From positions 8,258,049-8,322,048 of the forward strand of contig OY294046.1 in assembly GCA_958510825.1 (NCBI GenBank): a DNA stretch of 64,000 bases, written 5' to 3'. The DNA comes from Brachypterus glaber. Lineage: Eukaryota; Arthropoda; Insecta; Coleoptera; Kateretidae. Made by a program: the position numbers and the translations under genes. Below, one piece after another: positions 22,280 through 34,210 of the stretch. How positions within the stretch are numbered: the first letter of the stretch is position 1; each line of letters begins with the position of its first letter. The notes under the pieces were generated by a model. The model saw only the letters and a program-made list of their open reading frames with translations, was not told the DNA's origin and ran no database searches.

Positions 22280-22625
22280 ATTTGAAAATTGCTATATAGG
22301 TTTTTAAGGTTGCAAATTCCACTCCCCCGGGGGTGGGGTGCAAATATTTTTTATATTTTAGTCAAAATTGGTATATAGGGGTTTTTGGGGTCGGCGAATA
22401 TGAATCTGATAATAAAAAAATCTAACTCCACTCCCTGAGGGGCGGGGGTAGTTTTCTTGAAAATTTATATATTGGGATTTTTGAGGTGGCTAAAACTGAA
22501 ACTAAAATTAATTTTTTTCTAAATCCATCCCCTGAGAGTCCGGGAGTAGCTTTCATAAAAATTGGTATATTGGGTTAAAAGTAAATCTAATAATAAAAAA
22601 TCCATTTTACGCGCGGAGGTGAAAA
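22280..22625. repeat. Degenerate direct repeats, period about 110 bp
   Basis: The sequence AAAATTGGTATATAGGG(G)TTTTT...CCACTCCC(C/T)GGG recurs in about three decayed copies, starting near 22285, 22365, 22460 and 22558. Unit length varies. Confidence 0.55.
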
Positions 22626-22639
22626 ATGGGAAACTCTTT

Positions 22640-23736
22640 TACTGGACAGTATATTTTAAGATTTGTCCAAACCTTGGCTACATTTATAACTTTTGAAATG
22701 TCCCTGGTAACAATATTGACTTAAAAAATCATAATTGGAATTTTGGCTGTCCCAATTAGCTAAATATAAGTATAGGTCTGAAGCGATATAATTTGGGGAT
22801 TAGTTATTGAACCATTATCGGTCCTTCGCGCCGGACCAGGCGCCTCGTTTCCACACTTGCCTAACACCGGATCACTTTAAAAAAGGCGCACATAATGTTT
22901 TTTTTTAATAATTTTTTCGTTTTTTAAGCCAACCCCCAATCGTCCTCCAGTATTATATACTTATCGATCTATCTGAACGGAATTAGATAAATATAGGCTA
23001 GACTAAACCAATCTTTACCCTTACATATATTTAGTTTTTTTATTAATTTATCAGCTAGTAGAAAATGTTATCTATGATCGACCATAAAACTATTTACTTT
23101 TTGTAAAGGTAAATAAGTCTTTAGGTAGTTCTAATGAATTAAATTACATGGTGTCAAGTTAATAAATATTAGAAAGGCAAGCGCTGAGATTAATTTAATT
23201 GTTAACTTATATTTTATGATAAATATGAAATTATAAATCGGTTTAAATTTATTGTATATAATAATTATGGTTTATTACTATATTACCATATATAATTTTA
23301 AATAGTGCTGCCTAAAGAAACAATACTTATTAAGTAAAGAAGGGTATCATTTTAAAGGCGAGTTTTAGGCTAAATAAGAACAATATGTTTTTGTTTAAAA
23401 AAGTGCAAATTAATGAAAAGACATGATGAAAAACCGTTAACTTAGTTTTTTTTATTAAAAATTCGTTAACAATCGTAAACATGACAACAATACACCATTC
23501 ATCGTGATAAACTAAATGCTTTATCATCTTGAAAAAAATTATATTTTTTTTTATCTGATACTTTTGGAACGGACTGAACAGGTTACATAGTGAGAAAAAT
23601 TTCACGGCCCCCACTTTTGGGGACCTACTTTACCCTTTCCAAATCCGATTCATTCCAACTTTTCAGAAAGGATAACTTTGATATAAAAACACATTCTTCC
23701 AAGATTTGAAAAAAAAATCACTTTAAAACAAAAAAA
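22640..23736. other. AT-rich, nothing recognised
   Basis: Short minus-strand frames near 23330-23614 are low-complexity and unsupported. No repeat boundary was identified. Confidence 0.4.
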
Positions 23737-23836
23737 GTATACAAGGCTTTCCGAAATTTTGAAAATTTTCAAAATGGGAAAGCAATAGGGGGTTCCATTT
23801 ATTCAAAACGCAATATAACATCCACTGTAAAGAGTA

Positions 23837-24509
23837 CCCTAGTAGAAATTTAACGTTAGAATAACGTTTTTCTAATGTTAGAAAACTGTATAAAAGTATG
23901 TTATAAAATATGTGCAAATGTCCCGCTTTTTAACGTTAGAATCTAACGTTAGTTACAAACGTTAATCTAACGTTAGATTTTTCAGTTATGATTACGTTTA
24001 ATTTCTAACTTTCGGAGGGGGCGTGGCCAATTAGGAAATTTCTACCTGCATCATAAAATGGCAGCTGGAGACAAATTTATTCATATAAATAAATCTTAAT
24101 ATATTTTAGCAATCATAATATTTTTAAACATAATTTTGTTACATTTTTTTATAAAATAGCCATCTTTTTAGGTGGCCCTAAATATTTTTCGTGTAATATG
24201 CTGTTATACTTCGATAAATACGTTTACCTATCAGAAAAACTTTATATTTAGTTAGTTAGAATAAGGTTAGAAAAAGGTTAGAATTCGGTTAGGAAACTAA
24301 CGTTAGATTTATGTATTTTATAACGTTTTTGTCAAACGTTAGTTTTTTAGGTTAGATTTATATATTTTATAACGTTTTTGTCAAGCGTTACTTTTTAAGG
24401 TTAGAAATATATATTTTACAACGTTTTTGTATAACGTTTGAGACTAAACATAAAAATGTCACTTATCTAATGTTATGTTAAGTTAGATTTATCTACTTTT
24501 CTACCAGGG
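23837..24509. mobile_element. CCCTAGTAGAAA foldback, copy 2
   Basis: CCCTAGTAGAAATTTAACG at the left and TTTCTACCAGGG at the right are flanked by TA (23835-23836 and 24510-24511). Same interior blocks as copy 1 but shorter, with three successive TATATTTTATAACGTTTTTG repeats at the right. Confidence 0.85.
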
Positions 24510-24550
24510 TATAGCATGAAATGCGAAGCATTATATGTATTCAGGGCTTG
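24510..24550. repeat. Near-palindromic insertion-site motif
   Basis: TATAGCATGAAATGCGAAGCATTATATG followed by TTCAGGGCTTGTT. Equivalent motifs abut transposon ends at 20601, 26524 (reverse), 29298, 50130 and 53435. Confidence 0.6.
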
Positions 24551-25299
24551 TTTTGATACTGATTTTTTTAGAATATAATTCTGAAAATTAAAAAATTGTT
24601 TAAAAAAACCTTTTTGTGATGAAGGGTTTAATAAGACCAGGTTGGTATTTATGCAAATATATCGATTATCGATTAATACATGATTATGGGTGGCGTTGCA
24701 TGTCAAAATTCTATCGAGGTGTGAGCATCGTAATTTTTACTTGACAGAAATCGGTAAAGCATGCAACAAAATTTTTACTAAACGATTATGTTTTGTTTTT
24801 AATCAGATTTAATTTTGACACTAATTGTAGAGTAAAATTTCAAAAAAGAATAGATCCATTTTAAGTTTAGTGCTAAAACCGACTAATTCCATCTGAATGA
24901 GAAAACTACCAAAAGTCAAAAATAATTATTAAGAACTGAAACACTAGGTAGGCAGGTTTTTAAGGCTAGGTGTGTGCTTGCTTGGTTCAGCAAGTAATAT
25001 ATAACTACCTACCTACCCTAAAAAACACTGCATATCCAGTGATCTGATTAAAACAGCATTTTCAGTTTTTTTTTATTTTGATGGAGTTGGTTGATTCTTG
25101 CACCGAATGAAAAATTAACTCCAAAATTATAAAAAAATCAACCCTATCCTAAACTACCCCTATTTGCATATTTTTTTAAAAAAGTTAATCGGTTTGAAAT
25201 ACTCATTTTTTGTTAAAATAAGTGGTTAACTACCCGAAGCAATCGTACGTACGTACACATACTTCATTAAACTGGAATTTAAATTATTACTTTCCCTAA
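24551..25299. other. AT-rich, nothing recognised
   Basis: No supported feature. Confidence 0.4.
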
Positions 25300-25790
25300 T
25301 ACAGGGTGTCCCAGCTAAAACAGATCACTCGTTTTTTGGCGTAATACGCCTAATGTCCCGGCATATATCGGAAGGATATCCCGAAAGGTATGTCGTGAGG
25401 ATATACTGCCCCTATATCCCAAGTATATACGGTATGTCCTTCGTACATCCCAGGGAAGTCCCGAGGGATGTCCCGTGGATGTCCTTTAGGGATATCCTAC
25501 AATGGTTTTTCCTTCATTATTTTAAATTTACCGCGTTTTTCGTGACTTTAATAGCAGATGTCGGTGTTTGTGGTCTGTTTATGTGTGTAAGTTTTTTTCC
25601 ACAATTATTATTAAATATTTATATTGTGTTTTCCTTTGTTGGACAATTTTGTGAGTATTACCCCTCCCTGAGAGAGGAGTAATACTCCCTCCAACTTAAT
25701 TCCTTTACGTTTTTTATGGACCAGTCCATGGGCCTTTGGAAAGGTTAATAATTTCCCTTTACAATTATTGTACTACTTTTTGAAAAATTT
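25300..25790. repeat. Partial copy related to the CCCAGATAGC element
   Basis: After a TACAGGGTGTCCC fragment, the stretch holds GGATATCCC-type repeats, then a block that is the reverse complement of 27090-27500. That block includes CTACAATGGTTTTTCCTTC, AATTTTGTGAGTATTACCCC and GTTTTTTATGGACC. The 109-residue frame over it is repeat-derived. Confidence 0.65.
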
Positions 25791-26490
25791 ATGATATGGG
25801 GGGGTAAGGGGGCGCCACCCCCTGCCACGCTCTTGTTGGGAAAATGCATTGTTGAGCTCGTAAATAGTTGGTAAAATTAAGTAGTAAAATTAGTAAAATT
25901 GAGAAATTGGTAGAATAGTTGGGAAACTTGATTGTTAGAGTTGAGGAGTTATTAGAGGTGAAGGCCTTTTTTTAGGTCAGTAAATTTAATAGTTGGGAAA
26001 ATAAGAGCCGAACTGTTGGTTAGTTCGTAGAAGCGAGAACCTTTGTTTTGTTAGTCATTAAAATCTTACCTCAGGGATAAAGCTTTTTTGCAGTGTAAAA
26101 AGTTGGGAGTTTTTTAATTTAGTTTGAGGAACTTTAGACCTACCACCCAAAAAAAATACCTCGCGTCATCCCTTCGTAATGATAATATAAAAATTTTACC
26201 CTGTAACTCCCAGAGCCAAATTAAAACCACAGAAGACAGAAGACACAACATATGGTAGCACAATGATCTTGGACCATCTGTTTTGAACACGTAAATGATT
26301 TCTAATTTAGTTGATTTTTAAGTTTTTACGTTCATATTTATTGTTCTCCTCGTTGTTCTCTTTTCATAATTTATTGTTTATTAATTATATAGATATTTTT
26401 GTTAAGAAAAATATAATAATCATCATATTTAAAAATTCAAAAGCCGTACAAATGCGCCATATTAAAATACAATATTATAAATAACAACAA
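25791..26490. other. No gene recognised
   Basis: G-runs near 25800, degenerate GTAAAATTAGTAAAATTGAG repeats near 25870-25910, otherwise AT-rich spacer. Confidence 0.4.
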
Positions 26491-26524
26491 GCCGTGAAGA
26501 TATGTAATGCTAAGCATTTCATTA

Positions 26525-27551
26525 CCCAGATAGCACAGGTTTATACAATGGATATCCCCAGAGTATCCGTTTTGGAACATCCCACATCCCCAGGATATAC
26601 GATTTCGTCTATAGATACCCGTAGGACATCCTTGTTACTAAACGGGAAGCAGAGCGACTTCCGAACCGTATATCCCAAGGATATCCCGGTATGTCCTGAG
26701 GATATACTGCACGTCTGTCCTAAATAGCTACTAATTATTAAAAACAGTCCTCGACAAAAAGCAACAAAACAGGTAAAAAATTGTACAAAAAGTCTATTAT
26801 CAATCGATAATTAGACTTTTTGTCCACTTTTTTACCTGTTTTGTTGCTTGGGCTATCAAATACTATTGCTTTTATTATGTTTTTTATGAAATATTGCTAT
26901 TAGCAGCTTGCACCTAGGTGCAAGTTATTTAAATTTAAGCTAATAGTTAAAAATAATAAAAGCATAACAATTTAATAGCCACTTTTTTCGGGGACATTTG
27001 TACATAATTAGTAACTTTTTTTATTATCTACGAAAAAAAAATCAAATTTTATCATCATATTTCATTAATATTTCAAAAAGTGGTGCAATTAACCTTTGCA
27101 AAGGCCCATGGGCTGGTCCATAAAAAACGTAAAGCACCTAAGATGGAGGGAGTATTACCTCTCCCTCAGGGAGGGGTAATACTCACAAAATTGTCCAACA
27201 AAGGAAAATACAATATAAATATTTAATAATTGTGGAAAAAACACACATAAACAGGCCACAAACACCGACATCCGCCATTCAAGTCACGAAAAAGGCGGTA
27301 AATTAAAAATAATGAAGGAAAAACCATTGTAGGATATCCCAGGGATCTCCCGAAAGGACATCCATGGGCCATCCCTCGGAACGTCTCTGGGATGTACGAA
27401 GGACATACCGTATATCCTTGGGATATACGGGCGGTATATCCTCAGGACACACCTTTCGGAATATCCTTGCGATATACGCCTAATGTCCCGGGACATGCGA
27501 CATTGAGAGGACATTAAAAGGATATCCGGAGTAAATTGTGTGCTATATGGC
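26525..27551. mobile_element. CCCAGATAGCACA element with GGATAT repeats
   Basis: The left end CCCAGATAGCACAGG and right end TGTGTGCTATATGGC are inverted repeats with one or two substitutions. TA flanks both (26523-26524 and 27552-27553), in line with the 2-bp duplications of the other CCCAG families. Both subterminal regions are rich in GGATATCCC/GGACATCC motifs. Two hairpins are central: AAGCAACAAAACAGGTAAAAA with its complement (26759-26849), and a second around CTTGCACCTAGGTGCAAG (near 26910). Confidence 0.75.
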
Positions 27552-27967
27552 TATATACTGGGGTATATACTATTTACAGTGCATATTGCATTTTCCCAAA
27601 TACGCAAGTTAAAATCATTCAAAACTTAAAACATTGTTGCCAACAAAAAAATACTTCCCCTGTAGACGGACTATAGTACGCCTAGCTTTATGAAAACAAA
27701 AAAAAAATAAAACTTTTTTTTTCAAATATTTTTTCGAGAAACGAAAATATTTTGACGTTTCATATGCACAAAAGTTTCCGCTATCGGTATTTCCGGGAAA
27801 ATTTGTGAGCTTTAGGCTAAAGTGTTCAATTCAAAGTTCTAGGCTGAGTCCCTTTTAGGTATAAATCGGGCCCGATTATCGGAGGTCCAAAGAGCTTAAA
27901 AAAATTGTCAAAAATAATAATTTTTTGAAACATTTTACTTTTTAAAACAAAAAATATATTTTTTATA
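27552..27967. other. No gene recognised
   Basis: A short fragment of the dispersed GCATATTGCATTTTCCCAAA repeat occurs near 27580-27600. The rest is AT-rich. Confidence 0.4.
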
Positions 27968-28773
27968 TGAACTATCCCGGGTAAATTTTAATCCATGGAC
28001 ACCCCCTAAAATGAAATTGTTGTAAATCCGATCACAGCAATTTTTTATACCTTATATTTCTTAACAAGGGCTACAAAATGGCGTACAAAATATTTTTTTT
28101 GCACTTTCAGTTTCGCTGGAAACTAAGTCAATTTTATTTGTTTTTTAAGACAACCCCTGTATATTTTTGCATGTTTGAATTCAAAAAACAATTTTACATC
28201 TAAAAAAATCATTTATTTAATTTTTTATTTATTAAAAAAAGGCTAATTTGGCAAAAGCGGAAGTGAAAGAAAAAAAAGTACGCCATTTTGTATCCCTTAT
28301 AATAGTGCACCAAAAAGTTTAGACCGTCCAAGGGGGTTGCCATTTGAAAAAATTATGAAGGAAAAACCGTTTTAAATTTTTAAAAGTGCAACAAAATTAC
28401 CAAATTTTGGTTTTTACATAAAGTTTGTATTTTCCCACATTTTTGCAAATAAATTAGATTGTTTTTATAAAAAAATAAATCTTGTATGTTAATAAAAAAG
28501 AAATTAAAAAAAGTACTAAAAAAAATAAAAATTTTTAAATAACTTTTTTTTATATAAATTTGTTTTCTGGATCCAACAATGCAAAAATATACAGGAGGTG
28601 TCATTTAAAAAAAAATAACTTAGTTTCCGACGAAACCGTAATTGCAAAAAAATAATTTTATGAGTCATTTTGTAGCCATTGTTGAGAAATATAAGCTGTA
28701 AAAAAATTGCTTTGATTGGATTGAAAACAACCTAATTTTAGGGGTTGTCCATGGTCTGAAACTCACCCGCTAT
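27968..28773. mobile_element. Foldback element of about 0.8 kb
   Basis: The left arm (GGGTAAATTTTAATCCATGG, then ACACCCCCTAAAAT, ACAAAATGGCGTACAAAATA and CTGTATATTTTTGCAT) is mirrored by the right arm. The right arm holds ATGCAAAAATATACAGG, ATTTTAGGGGTTGTCCATGG and GAAACTCACCCGC. The pairing is imperfect, so this is an old foldback. No coding content. Confidence 0.7.
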
Positions 28774-28909
28774 AGAGGAAAGTGTTGCCAGCAGTATTTT
28801 TTTAAATTATACTTTATGTTACGACACCTAGCGGACAGCCGTTCAAATATCCTTAACTAAACAAAGAAAAACATATTACCTGCACAGGTATACATAGAAA
28901 ACTCCACTT

Positions 28910-29298
28910 TCACATTTAGGTTTACTCCATCTGGCAGCGGTCCTCGAGAACTCGCGTGAAATTTCACCTTCAAATAAGTTTTTCTCGAAATCGGTTAATC
29001 CTACAGTATTACAACAAGAGTACCTTTTTACGTATTTTGACCTGAAGAATCATATTCCGAACATAAAATTACAAAAAAGTTACACAGAAAAAAGTTTGGG
29101 ACCAAAAACTGATAAGTCTTCCCCATTTCGCACACCCCTGATTAAAATAAGTACATGAAAATAATATACAAAGATGGGCCTTATTAAGACTAATAAAACG
29201 TCGTTGCTATATCTCAAAGGGTTCCTGAATTATTAAATAAAAACCGAATGTAGAATCACACCTTAAATTTTCGGACCCTATTTCAAATACACCGTGTA
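28910..29298. mobile_element. Truncated arm of the TACACGGTGTA family
   Basis: TACAGTATTACAACAAGAG, AAAGTTTGGGACCAAAAACTG, TTTCGCACACCCCTG and CAAATACACCGTGTATA match, in order, the 56745-57785 foldback. Only one arm is present. Confidence 0.68.
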
Positions 29299-29495
29299 TA
29301 ATGGAATGCGTAGCATTACATATCTTCACGGCTTGTTATTTTTGTATCTGCCCTGTTGAAAATGACGGGTTTGTGCACCATTTATACCCGCCCAGACCCG
29401 TCATTTTCAGTAGGGTGTTAAACCGAATTTGCAGTGTTATTCTTTTAAATAGTACAAACCCAAAGGGCGTAGATGAGGGGGGTAATGGGGGTAAT

Positions 29496-29700
29496 CACCC
29501 CCCCCCCCATAGGCGTGGGCTTTTTTTCTTGGTGGCATTTTTTGGGGGGCATTTTTTTTCTAGGCGCACAAAGCTTTATTTTAGGGTGTTTTTTCTTTTG
29601 CTAGGGGCGCCAAATTTGAGGCTTCAAAGGCCGGCCCTGGGTATTACCCCCCCCCCCCCCCCCCCATAGAAGAAAAAGATCTACGCCTTTGTGTTTTTGT
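29496..29700. repeat. C-run repeat, CATAGGCGTGGGC...CACAAAGC family
   Basis: An 11-C run followed by ATAGGCGTGGGC, G/T-rich sequence, GGCGCACAAAGCTTTATTTTA and a 19-C run. The same order is seen at 39493-39715. Confidence 0.65.
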
Positions 29701-30404
29701 AAATATTCCTAGTAGAAATTTTACATTAGAAGAACGTTATCCCGACGTAGTTGTAATGTCTGTATGTCCCGATTCCTAACGTTGGTAACCTAACATTTAG
29801 GTCTAATATTAATATAACGTTTATCATTACTTAGTTCCTGTGAAAATACTTGCTTCATATCTTGCGTTAATAGAGCTCGTACATTGCGCGTGCATAAAAA
29901 AGGTATGAGCCATCTAATGCAGGGAACGGCGCTGGATGAAACCAAGCGTTGCCTGTCTCGTACAGTTGCGATCTTTAAAAAGTACTGTACCCAAAAATTG
30001 TACCATTTAAATCTAACTTGCCACTAAAGTCAATTCAGGACCTAACTAAGTCAGAGATATATAAAACCAAATGTAATAGTCATCTTGTTCAACACATAGT
30101 TGTGTCAAATGAGTCAACATGCAACACTTAAGCCAGCAACAAAAATCAATTTTAACAATATATTTTGGGGCTAATAAGGAAAATGGTCTATAAATTGTAC
30201 AAATAGGAATATATTTTACGAGAAATTAATGTGTTTTATACCGTTTTTAAATCCACTGACAATGTACATAACCCTAAAAATTTAATGGTCAGTAAAGCAC
30301 TTGAAACACCTAAAATTTTAAAAATTTGGTGCACCTCCAGGTCCAGTGATGTAGTACTTTTTTTTAATTCCAAGTGTACCTGTAATTTGATACCAAAATT
30401 AAGT
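29701..30404. other. Mostly unassigned; decayed CCCTAG-family end at the left
   Basis: CCTAGTAGAAATTTTACATT near 29709 resembles the CCCTAG family terminus, and a second AACGTTAG-rich scrap is near 30660-30740. The overlapping frames at 30231-30559 are not supported as genes. Confidence 0.35.
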
Positions 30405-30550
30405 AAATTTTCGATAATCTGAATTATGCGGTAAACCGAACAGTGAAACATGCATGTACTTTGAAGTCCGAATTTCATTGTTCGGATTACTGCCTCATTC
30501 GGAGTATCGAACATTCGGGTTATCGCGACATTAACTGTATAATAAACGCG
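30405..30550 (-). mobile_element. Possible pogo/Tigger-like terminal fragment
   Basis: On the minus strand the stretch reads ACAGTTAATGTCGCGATAAC followed by repeated CCGAA words (CCCGAATG, CTCCGAATG, ATCCGAACA). This is the style of pogo/Tigger termini, but only one end is visible and no transposase was found. Confidence 0.3.
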
Positions 30551-30559
30551 TAGGCCCAA

Positions 30560-31199
30560 ATATATAAAAAAAAATTGAAAAAAGAATAAATGGTCACCAG
30601 CTCGCCGACTAAACTGAAAAAAAAATATTTGGTTGAAAAGTCCAAAAGTATAAGTATATTGGGTTTATGACGTTAGATAAACGTTGTTTTAGTAATAGAT
30701 CCCTAACGATACAGACAAAACATTCTCCTAACGTTAGGTAAAGTGGTTTTAACGAGGGTTTTAATTTCTATAAGGGAAGTCCCTTGCTTAAGAAAAATAA
30801 TCACTTTAATTTGCAATACGTTTTTCGGACTATATGGTGAGTTAATATAATCAACTATTGCATTTCAGAAAGTTCAATATCATAAAATGAAATGTTGTTT
30901 ATTTCCTCTAGAGGAAAGCTTAATCATAAATGGTATTATGCAGGAGAGTTTCAATCATGGCGTTTTCCCGGTAAAATGCATTTCCAATCCTAAAAATTTT
31001 GATGTTTAATTTGAAAAGGGACTCTATGGTGATATAATGATGTTTAATTTTCTTATTAGGTTGGAAATATACTATTATTTATAAAGAAATTCAATCTGCT
31101 TAGCGAAAGAATTTTTGAAAGCCGATATTACATTCAAAAGTTAACTTATAATTATAAGGTTTACATACCATAAGACAAAAAGATGGACAGACAGACATT
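30560..31199. other. AT-rich, nothing recognised
   Basis: Apart from the AACGTTAGG scrap noted at 30660-30740, no feature is supported. Confidence 0.35.
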
Positions 31200-31830
31200 T
31201 TTTTACTCTTTACACTTACCACCTCTAACTAGAATAGTTGTGCTCTTTTCCACACCACCCAGGAGGTAAAGCACTAGGTGCGTTACGGTTAACGTGCCGT
31301 TCCCCAGTGAGAAAACCTCAGTTCCCCTCTGAGGATCCCTCAGTAGGCCTATACACGTGGAGCATAATCTCGTCAGGCGACAATTTAACATACACTATAT
31401 ATACCTAACCCTTGTATGACAACTGCCCACTTTGTAAGTTCGGTCTCACCGATGTCAGGGTTGGTACTACTCTCTCTTTCGAGATACCTGGCGTGTATGG
31501 GAAAAAGTCGACCATCCGGAGAGAACACCTCAAATGTCCGTCTGTTCCTTTGTCTTTTGTTCGCGGTTATCCTTTCCCCCTTGAGGGAATTTTTGCTGAT
31601 ATTGACTACCTGTTCGTGTAACCCTGCCTATCCATTCCCCCTTAAGGGAATTGGTGCGGATTTTGGCTATTTAACTATATACTATATTAAACCTAGGGGA
31701 AACTATGCCAACAACCCGGGTTCGTTTCCCGGGTGGGGGAAATTGGCTTGGCTTGAATGGAAAGAAAAAACCTTAACCTTAAAAAAGCTTACTGTTACTA
31801 GCTGTCAATTTTACCTTAAGGAACCTTAGA
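31200..31830. other. G+C-richer island of unknown identity
   Basis: The base composition is clearly higher in G+C than both flanks. It contains two related blocks, TATCCTTTCCCCCTTGAGGG and TATCCATTCCCCCTTAAGGG, each followed by GGAATT..TGC, about 65 bp apart. Near 31718-31735 the palindrome CCCGGG..TTCG..CCCGGG contains GGTTCGTTTCC, close to a pol III B box. The 137-residue plus-strand frame has no recognised motif. It could be a retroelement untranslated region or an old exon. Confidence 0.45.
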
Positions 31831-31859
31831 AGTTCTGATTACACTGCCTGTAAAAGTTG

Positions 31860-32900
31860 TCCTTCAAAGATCTAAAAAATAAAATAACATATTATACATA
31901 AAAATTAAAACTTTAATTAAATCCTTCTTTCTGATATATCTGAAATAAATAATATTTACTTATTAGTATTAGTCTACTCCAGGTTATTCTACACGCCCCA
32001 TGCTACCTTAAAAAACATACTATATGTTATTATATTAAGGATATTATCCTTAATGTTTATGTTTATAGGCCTATAAACTTCCAAAAACCTACAGTTAATA
32101 TACCTAGCGTATTTTTTCATAAAACAATATGTAACTATCCTATAATTTTAATCTGATTGTAGATTAAAATTGTATTTGTACCTGTAAAAAAATAAATACC
32201 TGAAAAAAATATAACCAACGAAAATATCCTATAAAACATATCAAAAAAAATACATAAAATAATAACATTATAAATAAAAAACACTTATATCCTGAAAAAA
32301 ATATACATAAATTATAATAATTTTGGTTATATTATAACAATATCCTTAACAATTAAAAAATATTAATATACCTAGTAAACTTTCAAATAAAAACTAATAT
32401 TACATTATAATGTAATTAATACCTGAAAAAAATAAATAAATTTTTAAAATATTTAACCTAAGAACACTTTTTTTTTCAAAAAATACCTAATGCACAATAT
32501 AGGCTATATATTATATAGCATTAAAAAAAAGAAAATAATAAAACCAACATTGTAAACAACAAATAAAATAACTGAAATAAAAAATAATACCTGAAAAAAA
32601 ATATACATAAAAAAAATATATGTGTGTAAAATAAGAACACAAACAACACAATAGAGTATATAATAAATATAGTTCTTCATTATGGGGTTTCTATAGAATA
32701 TAGAACCTTATTATTTTAACCCAGTGATATAATGCATAAAAGAAAATAATAGTACCTGAAAGAAATAAAATACCTGAAGTAATAAATAATACCTGAAAAA
32801 AGAATATATAAAAAAATATATGTGTGTAAAATAAGAACACAAGCAACACATTAATAAGAACAATGTTAATTTTTGATTAAACTGTAAAAAAATATTTATA
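31860..32900. repeat. Very AT-rich tract with recurring ACCTGAAAAAAATA
   Basis: The word TACCTGAAAAAAAT or close variants occur many times between 32170 and 32800. A longer direct repeat containing ATATGTGTGTAAAATAAGAA is found at about 32588-32655 and 32789-32860. This is a degenerate repeat field. Confidence 0.65.
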
Positions 32901-32902
32901 AC

Positions 32903-33124
32903 ACCGAGGTGACTTCTGACGGGGTAGGATGTCTTCGGACACTTTTTCTCAAAATCTTCTGAACCAAGGCACGTGTGTAAAAGTTGTGGGGTTGTGTGCT
33001 CAAGTTGTGGGGTTCATTTCCACAACTTTTACACACAAACGCACAACTTTTACACACGTGCTTTGGTTCAGAAGATTTTGCGAAAAAATGTCCGAAGTCA
33101 CCTACTCCGTCCGAAGTCACCTCA
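32903..33124. repeat. Foldback palindrome of about 220 bp
   Basis: The arms GAGGTGACTTCTGAC, TCAAAATCTTCTGAACCAA and CACGTGTGTAAAAGTTGTG pair with the complement in 33010-33124. Four frames, on both strands, are shadows of this palindrome. Confidence 0.82.
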
Positions 33125-33337
33125 GTTGATGGTACCTGTAAAAAATATTATTATATTAGGCTCTATACTCTTGGCGGTTTTAGATTCCAAACTATTTTGC
33201 TTTTGTGCCCTAAATTAACTGTGCCTTTGGGCACAACTCTTCTATTAGCACTACTTCCACTTCCGTTGTTTTCATTGCAGTTAAAAACAAACTCACATAG
33301 ATCTTGCCTATATCCTATAACATATTTAATTACCTAT

Positions 33338-34210
33338 AGTCCAGTCAAATAATAAATTTAAATTGCAATAAATGTAAACGGGCTGATATTTTAAAGGGTA
33401 GTAGTGGATGGTAACAGAACACATCTGTTAGTTTTTCACTGGATGATTTGCTTAAGGGGTGTCCGATATCTTGAATTTTAGGGGTGAGTTGCTTAATATG
33501 CATCTAGCAATAAAAATGCATATAACCAATTTTGTTAAGGAGGAAATTTCCAACAATTTTTATTGGAATCATTTTTTTAATTTATTAATAACAATGGTTA
33601 ATTTAAAAATTAGTCATGTTGGATGTGGAATTGGTTTTTTCCATTTTTCAGCCAAATTATTCATCGGACGATATGAGCAAACTTGTAGCTCTCAAAATTC
33701 TCTTTAAGTTTCATATACTATTAATTTTCATAGGTACTTTGGTACGGTTACAGAGGGCGCAACCGCCCACTGTAACCGTAACAAAATACTTATGAAAAAG
33801 CATAACATATAATACTTCAAGAGCTACAAGTTTCCTGATAACCACTTTTATCCTTCGATGAATAATTTGGCTTAAAAATCGAAAAAAACAATTTCACCCA
33901 CAACATGGCCATTTTTAAATATTTATAACTCGATTGTTATGAATATAATAAAAAAATTATCTAAACAAAAATTGTTGTAAATTTTCTACTTAACAAAATT
34001 AGTTATATGCATTTTTATCGTAAGATGCATATTTAGCGAGATAACCGCACTCACCTCTAAAATTTAAGATAGCGGACATCCCTTACGCAAATCACCGGGT
34101 GAAAAACTAACAGGAGTGTTCTGCTACTATGCACTACTACCCATTAAAGTATCAGCCCATGTACATTTATTGCAATTTAACATAGGAATTTTTCGTTATT
34201 TGACTGGACT
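33338..34210. mobile_element. AGTCCAGTCAAATA foldback of about 870 bp
   Basis: The outer arms AGTCCAGTCAAATAA and TTATTTGACTGGACT remain complementary almost to the centre near 33765. Shared blocks are ATTGCAATAAATGTA, GTTAGTTTTTCAC.GG and TGCATATAACTAATTTTGTT. The tip is GGTTACAGAGGGCGCAACCGCCCACTGTAACC. Non-coding. No clean target duplication seen. Confidence 0.8.

Noticed and set aside
25353..25682. A 109-residue frame with a hydrophobic C-terminal half.
   Set aside because: It runs through GGATATCCC repeats shared with the CCCAGATAGC element; the apparent membrane segment is T-rich DNA.
30231..30559. Overlapping frames of 63 and 107 residues on opposite strands.
   Set aside because: AT-rich shadow frames with no motif; the right part overlaps a possible transposon end.
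31416..31829. A 137-residue frame in the G+C-richer island.
   Set aside because: A second long frame overlaps it in another phase, and it has no recognised motif, splice context or coding periodicity I can support. Kept only as an unexplained island.
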